NCBI RefSeq assembly: GCF_023935105.1
Contig: NZ_CP096040.1
Span: 2,666,001-2,730,000 of the forward strand
Source of the DNA: Caulobacter segnis
Lineage (GTDB): Bacteria; Pseudomonadota; Alphaproteobacteria; Caulobacterales; Caulobacteraceae
Length of the DNA: 64,000 nt
Direction of reading: 5' to 3'
Shown here: positions 44,867 through 53,275 of the stretch, piece by piece
Layout: each line of letters begins with the position of its first letter
Position numbering within the stretch: the stretch's first letter is position 1
The notes under the pieces: model-generated
What the model was told of the DNA's origin: nothing
Seen by the model: only the letters and a program-made list of their open reading frames with translations
The model's database searches: none
Program-made: the position numbers and the translations under genes

Positions 44867-45169
44867 TCAGTCGCCCTGATTCATGACCGGCTGCAGGGCG
44901 ATGACGATGTCCGAATATTCGTCGGCGCGCGAGGCGCCCGAGACGTTCAGACGCGTGTACAGCCAGGTCGCGCCGTGACGGGCATAGGCCTCGGACCAGC
45001 GGGCCTTGGAGTCGATCAGGTTGTTGGCCTCGCCCGCGTAGACGACAGTCCCCTTGGCGTCGACATACACGTAGTTCCCGGCGATCGTGGTGTTGGGATC
45101 ACCGTTCTCGGCCAGCTTGTAGCGGTACACGGCGCCCGATGCGCCCTTGAGTTCGATGTAAGGCTTCAC
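44867..45169 (-). CDS. Small hypothetical protein with possible GIY-YIG-like layout
   Basis: About 100 residues from the GTG at 45169 (MKPYIELKGASGAVYRYKL after start conversion); a TTG at 45217 would add 16 residues. The order GNYVYV, then VVYAGEANNL, and a terminal ALQPVMNQ loosely recalls a GIY-YIG nuclease core (GxYxYV...YxGxxxNL...PxxN), but the catalytic Arg/Glu cannot be placed with confidence. It precedes recG by 52 bp on the same strand. I would call it hypothetical; the nuclease idea is a guess. Confidence 0.55.
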   Translation of the reverse strand: MKPYIELKGASGAVYRYKLAENGDPNTTIAGNYVYVDAKGTVVYAGEANNLIDSKARWSEAYARHGATWLYTRLNVSGASRADEYSDIVIALQPVMNQGD

Positions 45170-45301
45170 GCTGTCCTCGCCAATAAAAGCCACCCGGCGT
45201 AGGGCTTTTGGATTCAATTGTTTAGAGCGCGTGTGAGCAGCGAGGCCGCCTACGCATTCGCCTAACGCGCCAGCAGGACGTGAAGCGCGCCGTGGGCCAA
45301 A

Positions 45302-46042
45302 TTATGGCTGGAGCACACCTGACCTGGCCAGGAACCGACGGGTCCGCTCCTCGCGCGGCGACGCGAGAAGCTGGCGGGACGGTCCTTGCTCCACGATCAC
45401 GCCGCCGTCCATGAAAATCGTTCGGTCGGCCACATCTCTCGCGAAATCCATCTGATGGGTGACAATGACCATGGTGCGTTTCTCGGCCGCCAGGTCGCGG
45501 ATCACGGCCAGCACTTCGCCCACCAGCTCGGGGTCCAGGGCCGAGGTCGGCTCGTCGAACAGGATCACCTCGGGGTCCATGGCCAGGGCGCGGGCGATGG
45601 CGCAGCGTTGCTGCTGGCCGCCGGAGAGGGCGCCGGGATAGGCGTCGGCGCGGCCGCCCAGCCCGACCTTGTCCAGCAGGGCGATTCCCTTGACGCGGGC
45701 CTCCGCGGGATCGGCCTTGCGGACGACGATCGGGCCCTCGATCACATTTTCCAGCGCTGTGCGGTGCGGGAAGAGGTTTAAGTTCTGAAAGACGAAGCCG
45801 ACGCGGCCGTTCAGCGCCCGGGCCAGCGGAATCTTGCCGCCGTTCGTCACGCCCGCGATGGTCAGCGCGCCGCCGTTCAACGGCTCCAGCCCCGCCAGGC
45901 AGCGCAGCAGGGTGCTCTTGCCCGAGCCGCTGGGGCCGATCACGGCCACGACCTCCCCGGGCACGACGGTCAGGTCGACGCCCGCCAGGACGGGCGTGTC
46001 GCCGAAGCTCTTCCGGAGGTCCCTGGCGTCGATCGCGCTCAT
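45302..46042 (-). CDS. Polar amino-acid ABC transporter ATP-binding protein
   Basis: A 246-residue ATPase of the GlnQ/HisP family: Walker A GPSGSGKSTLLRC, Q-loop FVFQNLNLFPHRTALENV, signature LSGGQQQRCAIARAL, Walker B VILFDEPTSALDPE and switch THQMDFARDVAD. The LFPHRTALENV and QMDFARDV phrases are typical of amino-acid importers. Its ATG overlaps the permease stop (ATGA). Last gene of a three-gene import operon; upstream 45170-45301 beyond its stop holds no gene. Confidence 0.93.
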   Translation of the reverse strand: MSAIDARDLRKSFGDTPVLAGVDLTVVPGEVVAVIGPSGSGKSTLLRCLAGLEPLNGGALTIAGVTNGGKIPLARALNGRVGFVFQNLNLFPHRTALENVIEGPIVVRKADPAEARVKGIALLDKVGLGGRADAYPGALSGGQQQRCAIARALAMDPEVILFDEPTSALDPELVGEVLAVIRDLAAEKRTMVIVTHQMDFARDVADRTIFMDGGVIVEQGPSRQLLASPREERTRRFLARSGVLQP

Positions 46043-46698
46043 CGCCGGCCCTCCGAGGCGCGGCGCTCGAGGCGGCCTTGCACGGCCGCCAGGATCGTGG
46101 AGACGATCCAGTAGATGGCCGCCGCGGCCAGGTACATGGTGAAGATCTCGTAGGTGCGGGCGGTGATCAGCTGGGTCTGGCGGAACAGCTCCGGCACCTG
46201 GATGGTGGCGGCCAGGGAGGTGTCCTTGACCAGGCCGATGAAGCTGTTGGACAGCGGCGCCACGGCGGTGCGGGCCGCCTGGGGCAGGATCACCCGGCGC
46301 AGGGTTTGACCGCGACTCATGCCCAGCACGCTGGCGGCTTCCCACTGGCCCTTGTCGACCGCGGCGATGGCGCTGCGCAGGATCTCGCAGGCATAGGCGG
46401 CGATGTTCAGCGAGAAGCCGATCCCGGCGGCGGCCAGCGGCGGCATTTCCAGCCCGAACTGCGGCAGGCCGTAGTAGATCAGGAACAGCTGCACCAGGAG
46501 CGGCGTGCCCCGAAAGGCCGAAACATAGACCGCCGCCGGCCAGCGCAGCAGCGGCGTGCGCGACAGTCGCATCAGAGCCAGGCCGAAGCCCAGCACGACG
46601 CCCACGCCCATGCCGATGACGCTGAGCAGAACCGTGTAGCCGGCGCCTTTCAGCAGCAGGGGCGCGGACTGGCGCAGCAGGTCGAGACCAGTCTCCAT
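46039..46698 (-). CDS. Polar amino-acid ABC transporter permease
   Basis: A 219-residue HisM/GlnP-type permease with about five membrane segments (GAGYTVLLSVIGMGVGVVLGFGLAL and others), the opening phrase typical of the group, AFRGTPLLVQLFLIYYGLPQ, and an EAA loop (EAASVLGMSRGQTLRRVILPQAA). A single permease gene implies a homodimer. Four bases separate it from the binding-protein gene, and it overlaps the ATPase gene by 4 bp. Confidence 0.93.
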   Translation of the reverse strand: METGLDLLRQSAPLLLKGAGYTVLLSVIGMGVGVVLGFGLALMRLSRTPLLRWPAAVYVSAFRGTPLLVQLFLIYYGLPQFGLEMPPLAAAGIGFSLNIAAYACEILRSAIAAVDKGQWEAASVLGMSRGQTLRRVILPQAARTAVAPLSNSFIGLVKDTSLAATIQVPELFRQTQLITARTYEIFTMYLAAAAIYWIVSTILAAVQGRLERRASEGRR

Positions 46699-46702
46699 GG
46701 GC

Positions 46703-47488
46703 CTAGCGGGTGACGTCCGCGCCGAACCACCGCTGCGAGATCGCCGTCAGTTCGCCGTTGGCGCGCAGGGCGTTGATGGCCTGGTCGATCACCACCTTCA
46801 GGCCGGGATCCTTCTTCATGGCCACGCCCGCGCCCTGGGCGGCGAACGGCGGGCCCGAAGCGACGAACTCCGGCGAGGTCTTGACGAAGTCGGCGGCGAC
46901 CAGGCGGTCGTTCAGCACCGCGTCGATGCGGCCGGCGCGCAGGTCCTGGTACTTGGTTGGATCATCGTCATAGGTGCGTATGTCGGCCGTCGGCGCGTTG
47001 GCGCGGGCCCACTGCTCGTAGTTGGTGCCCAGGCCGACGCCGACCTTCTTGCCGGCCAGATCCTCGGGCTTCTCCAGGCCAGGCTTGTCCTTCAGCTTGA
47101 TGATCTGGATGCCCGAGACCGTGTAGGGCTCGGAGAAGTCGTACTTGGCCTGGCGTTCGGGCGTGATGGTGATCTGGTTGATCACCACGTCGACGCGGCC
47201 CGATTCCAGCGCGCCCAGCAGGCCGGCGAACGGCGCGGGGCTGAACGCGGGCTTCACGCCCAACTGGGCGGCCAGGGCCTTGGCGAAGTCGACCTCGAAG
47301 CCGGCCAGCTGCCCGGACTTGTCCTGGAAGTTGAACGGCGGATAGGTGCCTTCCAGCCCGACGCGCAGGGTTCCGGACGCCTTGATCCGCTCCCAGCCGG
47401 TGGCGCCGGCCTTGGGCTTCTTGCCGCAGGCGGCGATCAGGGCGAGGCCAAGACCGGAAAGCACGGCGCGGCGGGCGGGGAATCGCAT
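46703..47488 (-). CDS. Polar amino-acid (possibly cystine) ABC transporter substrate-binding lipoprotein
   Basis: A 261-residue family-3 solute-binding protein. The ATG at 47488 (AAGG 8 nt upstream) gives a signal with lipobox LIAAC; a TTG at 47512 is less likely. Motifs: LRVGLEGTYPPFNFQD, GFEVDFAKALAAQLG, and ITITPERQAKYDFSEPY. The QAKYDFSEPYTVSG region and single permease resemble cystine/cysteine importers such as TcyA/FliY, and sulfur genes lie elsewhere in the window, but the ligand cannot be fixed by sequence. First gene of the operon. Confidence 0.88.
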   Translation of the reverse strand: MRFPARRAVLSGLGLALIAACGKKPKAGATGWERIKASGTLRVGLEGTYPPFNFQDKSGQLAGFEVDFAKALAAQLGVKPAFSPAPFAGLLGALESGRVDVVINQITITPERQAKYDFSEPYTVSGIQIIKLKDKPGLEKPEDLAGKKVGVGLGTNYEQWARANAPTADIRTYDDDPTKYQDLRAGRIDAVLNDRLVAADFVKTSPEFVASGPPFAAQGAGVAMKKDPGLKVVIDQAINALRANGELTAISQRWFGADVTR

Positions 47489-47662
47489 CGGAACGACCTT
47501 GGGGCGGAACAATCCGGCTCAGTTCTATACGGGACCGCGTCGTTCGCCAGCCCGAACAGCGCCTGGCGCGCCGCGCCGCGATCATGACCGCGATTTAAGC
47601 TGACCCGGAGCGCGAAGTCTGGACGCAGTCCCCGGTGCTTCCCCGCAACTGGAGACACGACC

Positions 47663-48118
47663 TTGAAGGCCCTGATTGTCTCGCTCGCCCTGCTGGCCGC
47701 CGCCCCGCTGTCCGCCCATGCCCAGACCGCGCCGGAGGCCGCCGCCAAGTCGCCCGACGTCGTCGCGCTCGAAGCGCTGAACGCCCAGTGGCTGACGGCC
47801 TACAAGACCCGGGACGCGGCGGCGCTGGACAGGATCCTAGGCGACGACTTCCAGGGCATCTATCCGAACGGCCGGATCATGACCAAGGGTGACGTGCTCA
47901 AGCTGGCGACCAATCCGGCGCGGACGATCGAGGCGGTGAGCTGGGAGGATGTGAAGATCGTGGTGATCGGCGACGTCGCCGTGCTGCGCGCCCGCACGCG
48001 CATGAGCGGCAAGGGCGCGGATGGGCCGTTCGCCAGCCTCAACGACTTCGCCGATGTCTATGTGAAGCGTGGCGGGGCGTGGAAAGCGATTTCGGCGCAC
48101 GTTGTTCGGGTCGAGTGA
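47663..48118 (+). CDS. Secreted SnoaL/NTF2-like (DUF4440) protein
   Basis: A 151-residue exported protein. A TTG at 47663 preceded by GGAG at 8 nt starts a clear signal peptide (MKALIVSLALLAAAPLSAHAQ). The mature part has the NTF2-like cone fold of DUF4440 proteins: ALNAQWLTAYKTRDAAALDRIL, GRIMTKGDVLKLA, VLRARTRMSGKG and DVYVKRGGAWKAISAH. Such proteins bind small ligands or catalyse isomerase-type reactions; the role is unknown. It is divergent from the amino-acid importer (174-bp gap) and convergent with the KAS III gene. Confidence 0.85.
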   Translation: MKALIVSLALLAAAPLSAHAQTAPEAAAKSPDVVALEALNAQWLTAYKTRDAAALDRILGDDFQGIYPNGRIMTKGDVLKLATNPARTIEAVSWEDVKIVVIGDVAVLRARTRMSGKGADGPFASLNDFADVYVKRGGAWKAISAHVVRVE

Positions 48119-48145
48119 CCCGCCAGGCCGTGCGCCGGCCCCAAC

Positions 48146-49294
48146 CTACCGCTTCCTGACGAACACCGTGCCGGCCGAATAGCCGGCGCCGAAGCTGCAG
48201 ATCAGGCCCGTCTCGCCCGGCGCGAAGTCGTCGTTGGCGGTGTGGAAGGCGATGATCGAGCCTGCCGAACTGGTATTGGCGTATTCGTCCAGGATGATGA
48301 CGTTCTCGCCGGGGGCCGGATCGCGGCCCAGCACCTTGCGGCCGATCATCTCGTTCATGTTGATGTTGGCCTGGTGCAGCCACAGGCGCTTCAGCGTCGC
48401 GGGGTCGATATCGAGATCGCGCGCGTGCTCGACGATCATCTCGCTGACCATCGGCACCACCTCGCGGAACACCTTGCGGCCTTCCTGGACGAACAGCTTG
48501 TCCTTGGCGTCGATCCCTTCCGGGGCCGCGCGATTCAGGAAGCCGAAGTTGTTGCGGATGTTGTTCGAGAACTGGGTCTTCAGCCGCGTGCCCAGGATCT
48601 CCCAGCCGTCGGTCGCCTGGTCGGCGTCCTCGACGATCACCGCCGTGGCGACATCGCCGAAGATGAAGTGGCTGTCGCGGTCCTTGAAGTTCAGATGGCC
48701 CGAGCAGATCTCGGGGTTGACCATCAGCACCGCCTTGGCGCTGCCGGTCGTGACGAAGTCGGCGGCGGTCTTGATGCCGAAGGTGGCCGACGAGCAGGCG
48801 ACGTTCATGTCGAAGGCGAAGCCCTCGATGCCCAGGGCCTGCTGGATCTCGATCGCCATGGCCGGGTAGGGGCGCTGCATGTTCGAGGCCGCGCAGATCA
48901 CCGCGCCGATCTCGCTGACCGGCTTGCCCCAGCGCGCGATCGCCTGCTCGGCGGCCTTCACCGCCATCTCGGCCAGGATCGACAGCTCGTCGTTCGAGCG
49001 CTCGGGGATGACCGGGCGCATGATCTCGGGATCGACGATGCCGTCCTTGTTCATCACGAAGCGCGACTTGATGCCGGACGCCTTCTCGATGAATTCGGGC
49101 GAGGAGGGGGCCAGGGCGACCACTTCGCCGGCCGCGATGGCGTCGGCGTTGGCGGTGTTGAAGCGCTCGACGAACGTGTTGAAGGCCTCCACGAGCTCGG
49201 CGTTCGAAATGCTGTGGGGCGGGGTGAACAGCCCCGTGGCGGCGATGACGGCTTGCGGCAAGACGGCGGTCCCGATGATACGCGCGGACCTCAT
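48146..49294 (-). CDS. Beta-ketoacyl-ACP synthase III-like (FabH family)
   Basis: A 382-residue condensing enzyme with the KAS III triad: Cys in FDMNVACSSATFGIKTA, His in LWLHQANINMNEM and Asn in LDEYANTSSAGSI. It is longer than housekeeping FabH (about 320 aa), with an insert around residues 45-110, as seen in a second alphaproteobacterial KAS III type, so it may not be the main initiator of fatty-acid synthesis. The start at 49294 (MRSARIIGTAVLPQAVIAATG) is chosen by homology; GAGG abuts the ATG, which is unusual. Confidence 0.85.
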   Translation of the reverse strand: MRSARIIGTAVLPQAVIAATGLFTPPHSISNAELVEAFNTFVERFNTANADAIAAGEVVALAPSSPEFIEKASGIKSRFVMNKDGIVDPEIMRPVIPERSNDELSILAEMAVKAAEQAIARWGKPVSEIGAVICAASNMQRPYPAMAIEIQQALGIEGFAFDMNVACSSATFGIKTAADFVTTGSAKAVLMVNPEICSGHLNFKDRDSHFIFGDVATAVIVEDADQATDGWEILGTRLKTQFSNNIRNNFGFLNRAAPEGIDAKDKLFVQEGRKVFREVVPMVSEMIVEHARDLDIDPATLKRLWLHQANINMNEMIGRKVLGRDPAPGENVIILDEYANTSSAGSIIAFHTANDDFAPGETGLICSFGAGYSAGTVFVRKR

Positions 49295-49499
49295 CCTCGG
49301 TGGGACGAGCCCGCGTTCTGACGCTTGTTTGAGCCCGTAGATAGCATGGAAGAGGGCCCCGTCATCCCTGCGGCTTTTCGGCAACGACACGCAATGACCT
49401 TAAACGCGGCCGTGAACCGCCGCATGCCCGCCGCGTTATCCGCCTAGCCCTAGGCTGGCTGAGGGAGCTGAAGACTACGAGTAGATTAGGAGTACAACA

Positions 49500-50033
49500 A
49501 TGAAGACTCTCATCGCCACTACCCTGGTCGCTGGTTCGGTTCTCGCGACTCCGATGTTCGCTCAGGCTCAGAATACGACCGATGTCTATGGTTCGGTAAA
49601 CTATGGCCAAACTCGGACGAAGGGCGCTGACACCGGCGCTATTCAAGGTCGCGTGGGCGCCAAGTTTACGCCTAATTTCGGCGTCGAGGCCGAAGTGGCC
49701 GGCGGCGTCGACAGTGACACGACTTACACGCCCGGCGGTCCGGCCAAGGTGAAGGTCGAGCACCAGGCGGCCGCCTACGCCGTCGGCTACCTGCCGGTGA
49801 CCCCGAACCTCGACCTGCTGGGCCGCGTCGGCTACGGCACGACCAAGTTCGACACCAACAATCCGGTCGCCACGCAATTCGACGGCAGCCGCGAGAGCTG
49901 GAACTACGGCGTCGGCGCCGAGTACAAGCTGGATGGCAAGAACGGCATCCGCGCCGACTGGACCAAGTCCGAGTACACCAAGAGCGATCTGAGCTCGAAC
50001 ACGGTGTCGGTGGGCTACGTCCGCCACTTCTAG
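49500..50033 (+). CDS. Small outer-membrane beta-barrel protein
   Basis: A 177-residue protein with a signal peptide (MKTLIATTLVAGSVLATPMFAQAQ) and about eight amphipathic strands ending in VSVGYVRHF, the terminal aromatic expected of OmpA/OmpX-like barrels. GRVGAKFTPNFGVEAEVAGG is typical of the Omp_b-brl group. TTAGGAG precedes the ATG. Codon use in the first 60 codons is noticeably less GC-biased than in neighbours. It is followed by a strong hairpin. Function may be structural or stress-related; unknown. Confidence 0.88.
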   Translation: MKTLIATTLVAGSVLATPMFAQAQNTTDVYGSVNYGQTRTKGADTGAIQGRVGAKFTPNFGVEAEVAGGVDSDTTYTPGGPAKVKVEHQAAAYAVGYLPVTPNLDLLGRVGYGTTKFDTNNPVATQFDGSRESWNYGVGAEYKLDGKNGIRADWTKSEYTKSDLSSNTVSVGYVRHF

Positions 50034-50054
50034 TCGTCTATCGATCGACAGGCT

Positions 50055-50080
50055 CGGCGCGCCCTTCGCGGGGCGCGCCG
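50055..50080. terminator. Bidirectional hairpin between the barrel gene and the DNA glycosylase gene
   Basis: A perfect 10-bp GC stem (50055-50064 with 50071-50080) closes a TTCGCG loop; TTCGCTTGTCT follows on the plus strand. It lies between two convergent stops, so it can end both transcripts. T-runs are weak. Confidence 0.75.
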
Positions 50081-50095
50081 TTCGCTTGTCTAGTC

Positions 50096-50647
50096 CTAGC
50101 CGCTGAAGGCGCGGCTGAGGAAGGGCGATCCCGCCAGGCCGAAACGCCAGGGCTGCTCGACGGCCTTGGTGATGCCGATGCGAGGACCCTGGACGACGGC
50201 GACCGGCGCGGCCGCGGGCTCCAGGCGAAACGGCGGCGCCGTCATGGACTGGTTGTTCTGCGCGGCGGTAATCCCCAAGGCCTGGCACAGGCGGCCGGGG
50301 CCGGCGGCTAGGCGACGAGGATCGCCCAGCCCGCGCCGCGAGATCATCTCATCCAGCCCGAGGGTGGGCTCGAGCGCGCGGAACAGCACCGCCGCGCCCG
50401 GGCGCGGGCCGCAGACGATGTTCAGGCACCAGTGCAGCCCGTACGAGCGATAGACATAGGCCCGTCCGACCGGCCCGAACATCGGCGCGTTGCGTGGCGT
50501 GGGGCCGGAAAAGGCGTGCGAGGCCGGATCGTCCGGGTCGTAGGCCTCGGTCTCGACTACGACGCCGCCCACGCCCTCGAAGGTCAGCAGGGCGCCGATC
50601 AGAAGCCGCGCGACCTCGGGCGAGGGGCGGTCGAGTAGGTCGATCAT
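50096..50647 (-). CDS. 3-methyladenine (alkyladenine) DNA glycosylase, AAG/MPG family
   Basis: A 183-residue base-excision repair enzyme that removes alkylated purines and hypoxanthine. The catalytic Glu is in VVETEAYDPDDPASH; GPVGRAYVYRSYGLHWCLNIV is the nucleotide-flipping and substrate-pocket segment, and GPGRLCQALGI follows. Length is typical for bacterial AAG. Start MIDLLDRPSPEVA at 50647. Confidence 0.93.
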   Translation of the reverse strand: MIDLLDRPSPEVARLLIGALLTFEGVGGVVVETEAYDPDDPASHAFSGPTPRNAPMFGPVGRAYVYRSYGLHWCLNIVCGPRPGAAVLFRALEPTLGLDEMISRRGLGDPRRLAAGPGRLCQALGITAAQNNQSMTAPPFRLEPAAAPVAVVQGPRIGITKAVEQPWRFGLAGSPFLSRAFSG

Positions 50648-50854
50648 GCGATCGCTTTCCTGCGGCGCGGCGCGAGCGCCTGTCCGGCTTGAACCCTATC
50701 ATGCTCGCGCCAGGCCGGAACCGACGGCCGGCGTGGTGTCGAGGCGGGGCTCCAGCGTCGCGGCCGATTCATTCACGGCCCGCGTGAGCGCTTGACGACC
50801 GCCACCCGTGCGTCAATCTGAACGGCAATAAGTTACGGGGGAGACGCGTCGGGT

Positions 50855-51238
50855 TTGGACAAGGCGCTATTGATTCAACTGGGCGGCTCCGTCGCGGCCA
50901 TCGTCCTGCTGGTGGCTCTGGCGGCGTGGCTGGGCGTGGCGCGGGCCACCCCGCCGCTGGACGCCGAGGCGGCCCGGGCGCTGCTGGCCCAGGAATTTCC
51001 CGATCACCGGCCGAGCGCCGTCTGGATCGCCGCCGACGGCGCCGGCGTGATCGCCCGCGAGGGCGCGCTGGCCCTGGTGCTGTACCGGCGCGGCGACGGC
51101 TATGTCGCCCGCGATCTGCCGTGGGTGACCGTCGCGGCCCTGAAGCCGACCAACGGCCGACTGACCCTGCGCCTGGCCGACGCCCGTCCTGTCCTGGCCG
51201 TCAACGACGACGTCTGGCCGCCGAAAGAGCTCGCCTGA
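50855..51238 (+). CDS. Hypothetical protein with N-terminal membrane anchor
   Basis: A 127-residue protein starting at a TTG (50855) behind GGGGGAGACG. One N-terminal membrane helix (LIQLGGSVAAIVLLVALAAWLGVA) leads to a periplasmic or cytoplasmic domain with LLAQEFPDHRPSAVWIAADGAGVIA. I do not recognise the family. Its stop overlaps the next start (TGATG), so it is probably functionally tied to the hydroxylase-like membrane protein. Confidence 0.7.
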   Translation: MDKALLIQLGGSVAAIVLLVALAAWLGVARATPPLDAEAARALLAQEFPDHRPSAVWIAADGAGVIAREGALALVLYRRGDGYVARDLPWVTVAALKPTNGRLTLRLADARPVLAVNDDVWPPKELA

Positions 51239-52161
51239 TGCTGAAAGCCGCGTTCGATCCCGTCCAGATGGCCATCCCGTTCTTCGTGTTGGCGGTCATT
51301 CTGGAAATCCTGCTGGGCCGGTTCGGCAAGGCGCGGGCGAACTACGAACCGCGCGACGCGGCCATGTCGCTGAGCATGGGCCTGGGCAGCACCGTGGCCG
51401 GACTGCTGTTCGGCGGGGCGATCTTCGCCGCCACGGTCTGGGTCTGGCAGCACCGGATCTTCACGATCCCGATGACCGCCGTCTGGGCCTGGGTCGTGCT
51501 CTTCCTGGCCGAGGACCTGACCTATTACTGGTTCCACCGGCTGGCGCACGAGCGGCGCATCTGGTGGGCCAGCCACGTCAACCACCACACCTCGACCCAC
51601 TACAACCTGACCACCGCCCTGCGGCAGACCTGGACCGGCGGCGTCGCCGGCACCTGGCTGCTGTGGCTGCCGCTGTCGTTCCTGGGCTTCCCGCCGGCCA
51701 TGGTGGCGATCCAGAAGGGGATCAGCCTCGTCTACCAGTTCTGGATCCACACCGAGGCGATCAAGCGCATGCCACGCTGGTTCGAGGCGGTGTTCAACAC
51801 GCCCTCGCACCACCGCGTGCACCACGCCCGCAACGCCCGCTATCTGGACGCCAACTACGCCGGCATCCTGATCATCTGGGACCGGATGTTCGGCACCTTC
51901 ATCCCCGAGGTCGACGAGGAGCCTTGCCGCTACGGAACGGTGAAGAACCTGGGCAACTTCAACCTGCTGCACAACGTCTTCCACGAGTGGATCGGCATCG
52001 CCAGGGACCTGGCCGGGGCGAAGTCGCCGCGCGAGGCCTTCGGCTACGTCTTCGGTCCGCCTGGCTGGAGCCCCGACGGCTCGCGCGACACTTCCCACAC
52101 GCTGAAGGCCAAGTGGCGGGCGCGGATGGAAGCGGCGGACGAAGGCGCGCCGCCGCAATAA
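51238..52161 (+). CDS. Sterol desaturase/fatty acid hydroxylase superfamily protein
   Basis: A 307-residue integral membrane di-iron enzyme candidate. Four membrane segments surround the eight-histidine motif: HRLAHE, HVNHH (WWASHVNHHTSTHY) and HRVHH near residue 205. Such enzymes hydroxylate or desaturate lipid chains, sterols or ornithine lipids using O2. Substrate is unknown. It is coupled (1-bp overlap) to the preceding small membrane protein, which may anchor or feed electrons to it. Confidence 0.9.
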   Translation: MLKAAFDPVQMAIPFFVLAVILEILLGRFGKARANYEPRDAAMSLSMGLGSTVAGLLFGGAIFAATVWVWQHRIFTIPMTAVWAWVVLFLAEDLTYYWFHRLAHERRIWWASHVNHHTSTHYNLTTALRQTWTGGVAGTWLLWLPLSFLGFPPAMVAIQKGISLVYQFWIHTEAIKRMPRWFEAVFNTPSHHRVHHARNARYLDANYAGILIIWDRMFGTFIPEVDEEPCRYGTVKNLGNFNLLHNVFHEWIGIARDLAGAKSPREAFGYVFGPPGWSPDGSRDTSHTLKAKWRARMEAADEGAPPQ

Positions 52162-52229
52162 AGCCTTGCTGTGACGGACTGATCCTGGGTTGAGTGGCGT
52201 TCCCCCCGAAGCTCATACGGAGAGGTTCG

Positions 52230-53273
52230 ATGCCCCGCGTCCTGGGCCTGCTGCTGGCGACCCTGATCGTCTTGGCGTCCGCGCCAGCGGCGCGGGCGGA
52301 GATCCGCGATTTCACGATCGCCTCCAAGGCCTTCGACGGCGCCAAGATCGGGATCAGCGGTCAGCGGCGTGTCCGGGTCTATCTACCGGACAGCTACGAG
52401 GCTTCTGGCCGGCGCTATCCAGTCATCTACTTCCTGCACAACGCCTTCGACGACGAGAAGTCGGCGTTCGACCGCGACGGTTTCGGGCGGCTGATGGACC
52501 AGGCGATCGCGGCCCGGGCGATCCCGCCGGTCGTGGTGGTGGCGGCCGACTTCAGCACGCCGCTGGGGAGTTCGATCTACGCCAGTTCGCCGGTCACCGG
52601 CCGCTGGGACGATTTCCTGGCCGTCGAGCTGGTCGGCTGGACCGACAGGACCTTCCGCACCCTGGCCCGGCGCGAGAGCCGGGGCTTGGCCGGCGACCGG
52701 ATGGGCGGTCACGGCGCCCTGGCCATGGGCATGCGCCACGCGGACGTCTTCGGCGCGGTCTACGCCCTGCACCCGATCGGGGCGGGCATGGGGATGCAGC
52801 CGATGTGGACCCGGCCGAACCTGGAGCTGCTGCAGAACGCCAAGTCGCTGGACGACCTCAAGGGCGACGGTTTCTCGCAACTGTTCACCGCCATCTACCA
52901 GGCGCACCTGCCCAATGCGGACAAGCCGCCGCTCTATGTCGACCTGCCGGCCCGCAAGGTCGGTGACAAGGTGGTGGTCGACGCCAGGTTGACGGCGCAG
53001 CTGATCGAGAGCTTTGCCCTGGATCACCAGGTCCTGCGCCACGCCGACGACCTGAAGACCCTGCGGGGGCTGAAGTTCGACTGGGGGCGGAACGATACGG
53101 TCGTCGACCACGTCGTTTCGCTACAGGCCTTCTCGCGCCTGCTGACCGAGCTGGGCGTGCCGCACGAGGCCGAGGAGTACGTCGGCGGCTGGGGCGACCG
53201 CACCTGGGGCGAGACCGGGCGGGTCTATACCGCCATGCTGCCGTTCTTCGCCCGGACCCTGGCCAGCAAGTAG
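52230..53273 (+). CDS. Secreted esterase-D-like alpha/beta protein lacking the nucleophile serine
   Basis: A 347-residue exported protein (signal MPRVLGLLLATLIVLASAPAARA). The fold is that of the putative esterase (Esterase_phd/EstD-like) family: VRVYLPDSYEASGRRYPVIYFLHN, then RGLAGDRMGGHGALAMGMRHADVFGAVYAL. In active members the elbow reads G-x-S-M-G-G; here it is GDRMGG with R157 (codon CGG at 52698-52700) in place of Ser. The scaffold is otherwise well kept, so the protein may bind rather than hydrolyse its ligand. GGAGAGG lies before the ATG. Confidence 0.82.
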   Translation: MPRVLGLLLATLIVLASAPAARAEIRDFTIASKAFDGAKIGISGQRRVRVYLPDSYEASGRRYPVIYFLHNAFDDEKSAFDRDGFGRLMDQAIAARAIPPVVVVAADFSTPLGSSIYASSPVTGRWDDFLAVELVGWTDRTFRTLARRESRGLAGDRMGGHGALAMGMRHADVFGAVYALHPIGAGMGMQPMWTRPNLELLQNAKSLDDLKGDGFSQLFTAIYQAHLPNADKPPLYVDLPARKVGDKVVVDARLTAQLIESFALDHQVLRHADDLKTLRGLKFDWGRNDTVVDHVVSLQAFSRLLTELGVPHEAEEYVGGWGDRTWGETGRVYTAMLPFFARTLASK

Positions 53274-53275
53274 GC

